Notes under the pieces: model-generated
What the model saw: the letters and a program-made list of their open reading frames with translations, nothing else
Told to the model about the DNA's origin: nothing
Databases searched by the model: none
Program-made: the position numbers and the translations under genes
Origin: Azospirillum formosense
GTDB lineage: Bacteria > Pseudomonadota > Alphaproteobacteria > Azospirillales > Azospirillaceae
NCBI RefSeq assembly: GCF_040500525.1
Contig: NZ_CP159402.1
Span: 310,001 to 374,000 of the forward strand
Direction: 5' to 3'
DNA: 64,000 nt
Shown: positions 61,662 to 64,000 of the stretch, in pieces
Numbering within the stretch: the stretch's first letter is position 1
How the letters are laid out: every line of letters starts with the position of its first letter

Positions 61662-61686
61662 TAGGGTACACGTATGGGGTACACGT
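61662..61686 (+). promoter_or_regulatory. Paired arm-type integrase sites, right end
   Basis: TAGGGTACACGT (61,662-61,673) and TGGGGTACACGT (61,675-61,686), 13 bases apart, mirror the left pair at 54,386 and 54,399 in sequence, order and spacing. Confidence 0.75.
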
Positions 61687-61748
61687 TGGACCTTAAGAAG
61701 CCATGAATATCAAGGGTTTCATAGGCTTAGAGGGTGAATGGTGGAGTG

Positions 61749-61774
61749 TCCCTCTCCCTCCGCCAGTTTTTCTC
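61749..61774 (+). repeat. attR of the integrative element (26-bp direct repeat)
   Basis: Exact copy of 54,306-54,331, consisting of the tRNA-Ser 3' end plus nine bases. It is followed by a CTCAGCA/TGCTGAG hairpin (61,772-61,788) that was probably the tRNA's original terminator. Confidence 0.93.
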
Positions 61775-61860
61775 AGCACGCTGCTGAGTGGAGCCGGTCT
61801 CTAGACCAAGCCGGCCCGGCCGATTTCATCGGATGTCATCCACGCCATTCCCGCTGCGTC

Positions 61861-61880
61861 GGCCTTCCTTGCGGAAGGCC
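61861..61880. terminator. Perfect hairpin after the metallophosphoesterase gene
   Basis: GGCCTTCC/GGAAGGCC with a TTGC loop, 20 bases downstream of the minus-strand gene's stop. No T run; probably a weak terminator. Confidence 0.5.
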
Positions 61881-61899
61881 CCGGCGGGTCTTGCGTGGA

Positions 61900-62415
61900 C
61901 TATTGCCGTTTGTTCGTCCGTTGCCGTGAGGCCAGGATCTCATCGACGGTGACCGGGCGGAAATTCCACACATCCACACCGACGTCGAATTGCCGGGGCA
62001 TGCCCTTCAGCTGGCCGTGGCTGTGGCCGTGCAGGTTCAGGGCGCCCTTGTACATGCCGTTCCAGGTGCGGAAGGCGTAATGGCAGAGCACCAGCCGCCG
62101 CTCGCCCAGCAGGAGTTCCGCGTAGGGCTGCACGCTTGCCCAGCCGGGCAGAGCCAGGGTGGCGGGGCCGTCGTTGTTGCCGGTGATCAGGTGCTTGGTG
62201 CCGTGCAGGCGTTCCAGGAGCGCCGCCATGACGTCCGGTTTGCGGTGCAGGGCGAAGTCGCCGAGGTGCCAGACGGTGTCGTCCGGGCCGACCGTGGCGT
62301 TCCAGTTGGCCGCCATGGCCTCGTCCATCGCCGCGACCGAGGCGAAGGGACGGCGGAAGCGGCTGATCGCGCCGGCGTGGCCGAAATGCGTGTCGCTGGT
62401 GAAGAAGACCGCCAT
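61900..62415 (-). CDS. Calcineurin-like metallophosphoesterase
   Basis: This 171-residue phosphoesterase has a complete set of metal ligands: TSDTHFGH at the N-terminus, HLGDFALH, ITGNNDGP, and HGHSHGQ near the C-terminus, with LCHYAFRTWN between. The short form with the SDTHFGH start is related to phage and bacterial phosphoesterases of unknown substrate. It lies just outside the integrated element. Confidence 0.92.
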   Translation of the reverse strand: MAVFFTSDTHFGHAGAISRFRRPFASVAAMDEAMAANWNATVGPDDTVWHLGDFALHRKPDVMAALLERLHGTKHLITGNNDGPATLALPGWASVQPYAELLLGERRLVLCHYAFRTWNGMYKGALNLHGHSHGQLKGMPRQFDVGVDVWNFRPVTVDEILASRQRTNKRQ

Positions 62416-62477
62416 CGGGAGGCCTCAACACAGCGGCGGCGCGGAGGGTTCCCCGCGCCGTCGTCCGCCGCCGTCCG

Positions 62478-62717
62478 TCAACCGTGCTTGTGCCCGTCCG
62501 CCGACGGATCGAGCAGCCGGTGCAGATGCACGATGAAGTAGCGGGTGTGGGCGTCGTCGATGGTCATCCCGGTCGCGCCGCGCCACGCCTTGTACGCCTC
62601 GTCGTAGTTGGGGAAGATGCCGACGATGTGGACCTTCGTCGGGTCGACGAACTGGTCGGAATCGGGGCGGACGAGTTCGCCGCCGAAGACGAGGTGGAGA
62701 AGCTGTTTGTCGGGCAT
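62478..62717 (-). CDS. DUF4170 family protein
   Basis: This 79-residue protein, LLHLVFGGELVRPDSDQFVDPTKVHIVGIFPNYDEAYKAWRGAT with YFIVHLHRLLDP, matches the small DUF4170 family of alphaproteobacteria. The function is unknown. I start at the ATG at 62,717 before the conserved region; the frame is open to 62,792 but that part is unlike the family. Confidence 0.88.
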   Translation of the reverse strand: MPDKQLLHLVFGGELVRPDSDQFVDPTKVHIVGIFPNYDEAYKAWRGATGMTIDDAHTRYFIVHLHRLLDPSADGHKHG

Positions 62718-62940
62718 GACGCGGGCATCCTTTTTGGGATGGGGTTGGGATGGGGCTGGGACGTGATCGGACCGGATTTTAGAGTACGTCATATCCGTCG
62801 TCCGCCCGCTTCTTCAAGTGCAATGACAGTGCTGTGACGTTCGGTTACCCCCCGATTGTCGCTTTTTTCCCGAAAGCTGGGCAAAAGGCGCCGCCTTGGG
62901 GCATAGTCTAAGGAAGAACAGAAGAAGCGAGGGGCGATTC

Positions 62941-63648
62941 ATGGTTGTTGGTAATACCACAAATCGGACGAAGGCCCGGCGCGAGGTGGCGGTCTGGGAC
63001 TTGCCGACCCGCCTGTTTCATTGGAGCCTGGTCCTTCTGGTGACGGTCGCGGTGGTCTCCGCCAAGACCGACCGCATGACCATCCACATGCTGGCGGGGG
63101 AGGCGATCCTGGCGCTCCTGCTGTTCCGGCTGGTCTGGGGGCTGATCGGCAGCCAGACCGCGCGCTTCAGCCACTTCGTGAAGGGGCCGCGCGCCGTCCT
63201 CGCCTACGCCTGCGGGATGGTCCGCGCCGGGCGCGGCGGCCGGGAGCCGGCGCCGGTCGTCGGGCACAACCCCATGGGCGGGCTGATGGTGCTGGCGCTG
63301 CTGGGCGCTTTGACGCTCCAGGCGGTGGCCGGTCTCTTCACCACCGACGACATCCTGGTGGACGGGCCGCTGGTGGCGCAGGCGTCGGGGAGCGTGGTGG
63401 CGGGCTTCAGCACGCTGCACCGCATCCTGGCCGACGGAATCCTGATCCTGATCGGCGTGCATGTGCTGGCCGTGCTGGCCTATCTGGTCGTGAAGCGGGA
63501 CAATCTGATCCGCCCGATGGTCACGGGGCGGAAGGCGATCCCGGCGGATGCGCCGGTCGAATCGCCCAAGCGCCGCCCGGCCGCTCTGGCCCTGGCGGTT
63601 CTGGCCGCGGCGGCCGGCCTGGTGGCGGCGGTGGTGCAGGCGGGCTGA
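62941..63648 (+). CDS. Cytochrome b561-type membrane protein
   Basis: This 235-residue protein begins VWDLPTRLFHWSLVLLVTVAVVSA, the usual start of bacterial cytochrome b561/NiFe-hydrogenase cytochrome b-like proteins. The haem-ligand His residues are in FHW, MTIHMLAGE, LHRILADG and GVHVLAVL. There are about five membrane helices, the last (PAALALAVLAAAAGLVAAVV) added after the core. It is convergent with a cytochrome c' gene, its probable electron-transfer partner. Confidence 0.9.
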   Translation: MVVGNTTNRTKARREVAVWDLPTRLFHWSLVLLVTVAVVSAKTDRMTIHMLAGEAILALLLFRLVWGLIGSQTARFSHFVKGPRAVLAYACGMVRAGRGGREPAPVVGHNPMGGLMVLALLGALTLQAVAGLFTTDDILVDGPLVAQASGSVVAGFSTLHRILADGILILIGVHVLAVLAYLVVKRDNLIRPMVTGRKAIPADAPVESPKRRPAALALAVLAAAAGLVAAVVQAG

Positions 63649-63665
63649 AGTCTCGTCGCAAGGCT

Positions 63666-63690
63666 CCTTCCCCGCGACCGGCGGGGAAGG
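63666..63690. terminator. Bidirectional hairpin between cytochrome genes
   Basis: A 10-bp perfect stem CCTTCCCCGC/GCGGGGAAGG with loop GACCG, between convergent genes. Confidence 0.7.
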
Positions 63691-63712
63691 GGCTGTCTGC
63701 GAACCGGCCGGA

Positions 63713-64000
63713 TCAGTCGGCGCGGTAGCGCTCGTGGCAGGCCTTGCAGGCGCCGCCCACCGCGGCGAACTGCTTGGCGGTGGCGGCCTTGTCGCCGGAG
63801 GCGGCGGCGGCTTCCAGCCCCTTGGCGGCCGCCTCGTAGGCCTGGGCCTTGGCGGTGAAGTCGGCGTTGTTCGCCCAAATGTCGGCCTTGGCCTTGGTGT
63901 CGCCCTTGTCGCTGCCCGCCGGGAACAGGGTGGGGATCTGGGCGGCGAAGGCGCTCATGCGCTGGGCGGCCGGGCCGACCTGGGCGACCTTGTCGCTCCC
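63713..64000 (-). CDS. Cytochrome c' (class II cytochrome c), 5' end outside window
   Basis: The visible 95 C-terminal residues contain helices typical of the four-helix cytochrome c' bundle (VAQVGPAAQRMSAFAAQIPTLFPAGSDKGDTKAKADIW). The C-terminal haem-attachment site CKACHERYRAD is present. The gene reads leftward and its start lies beyond base 64,000, so the signal peptide is not seen. Cytochromes c' are periplasmic and often bind NO or act beside cytochrome b561. Confidence 0.93.
   Translation of the reverse strand, partial: GSDKVAQVGPAAQRMSAFAAQIPTLFPAGSDKGDTKAKADIWANNADFTAKAQAYEAAAKGLEAAAASGDKAATAKQFAAVGGACKACHERYRAD

Overview
The window is high-GC alphaproteobacterial chromosome. A class I lysyl-tRNA synthetase, an sdhCDAB operon, large 4HB-type chemoreceptors, c-di-GMP proteins, a TipF-like protein and a DUF4170 protein together suggest an Azospirillum-like member of the Rhodospirillales. 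This is inferred from gene content and protein style; no marker RNA is present.

Host block 1 (1-22.7 kb) holds lysK, an SMR exporter, mtgA, a DinG-type helicase, a chemoreceptor gene broken by one missing base, a phage-type XRE repressor with two direct repeats at its start, and metA of the acetyl-CoA type behind a long structured leader. It continues with a second, intact chemoreceptor, an AEC permease, a TerB-like protein, a beta-hydroxyacid dehydrogenase, a low-GC orphan membrane protein, a GNAT enzyme coupled to an aspartate-semialdehyde dehydrogenase-like protein that lacks its catalytic cysteine, sdhCDAB with a clear promoter and terminator, and a class IV aminotransferase.

Phage-derived block (about 22.7-40.6 kb). 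A LexA/CI-type self-cleaving repressor faces a T7-like structural cassette: portal, Bbp19-like protein, scaffold, capsid, two small structural or collar proteins, tail tubular A and B, a coiled-coil protein, a beta-helix tail fibre, large terminase, a membrane/coiled-coil protein (possible spanin or holin) and a SleB-type lysin. No integrase, replication gene, phage RNA polymerase or large ejection protein is visible. A full-length GGDEF/EAL gene and a secreted PRC-barrel gene sit between scaffold and capsid. A promoter followed about 110 bases later by a strong terminator precedes the capsid gene. The block looks like a domesticated or defective podovirus, possibly a gene-transfer-agent-like particle.

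Host block 2 (40.6-54.3 kb) holds a DUF952 protein, pyrD, a TipF-like catalytically dead EAL protein, thrS-infC (infC starting with ATA), a class A penicillin-binding protein, an SH3 protein with a 15-base tandem repeat, a coiled-coil periplasmic protein, an RHH regulator, a HAD phosphatase, a glycosyltransferase, an alpha/beta hydrolase and tRNA-Ser(GGA).

Integrative element (54,306-61,774). A 7.4-kb, lower-GC island sits in tRNA-Ser(GGA). It is bounded by a 26-bp direct repeat, with paired 11-bp arm-type repeats inside each end, and carries a tyrosine integrase, a serine recombinase, remnants of BRO/Rha antirepressors, a zinc-ribbon HNH-like protein, small orphan membrane proteins and a 21-bp repeat in three places. 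Host sequence then resumes with a metallophosphoesterase, a DUF4170 protein, a cytochrome b561 and the 3' part of a cytochrome c' gene.
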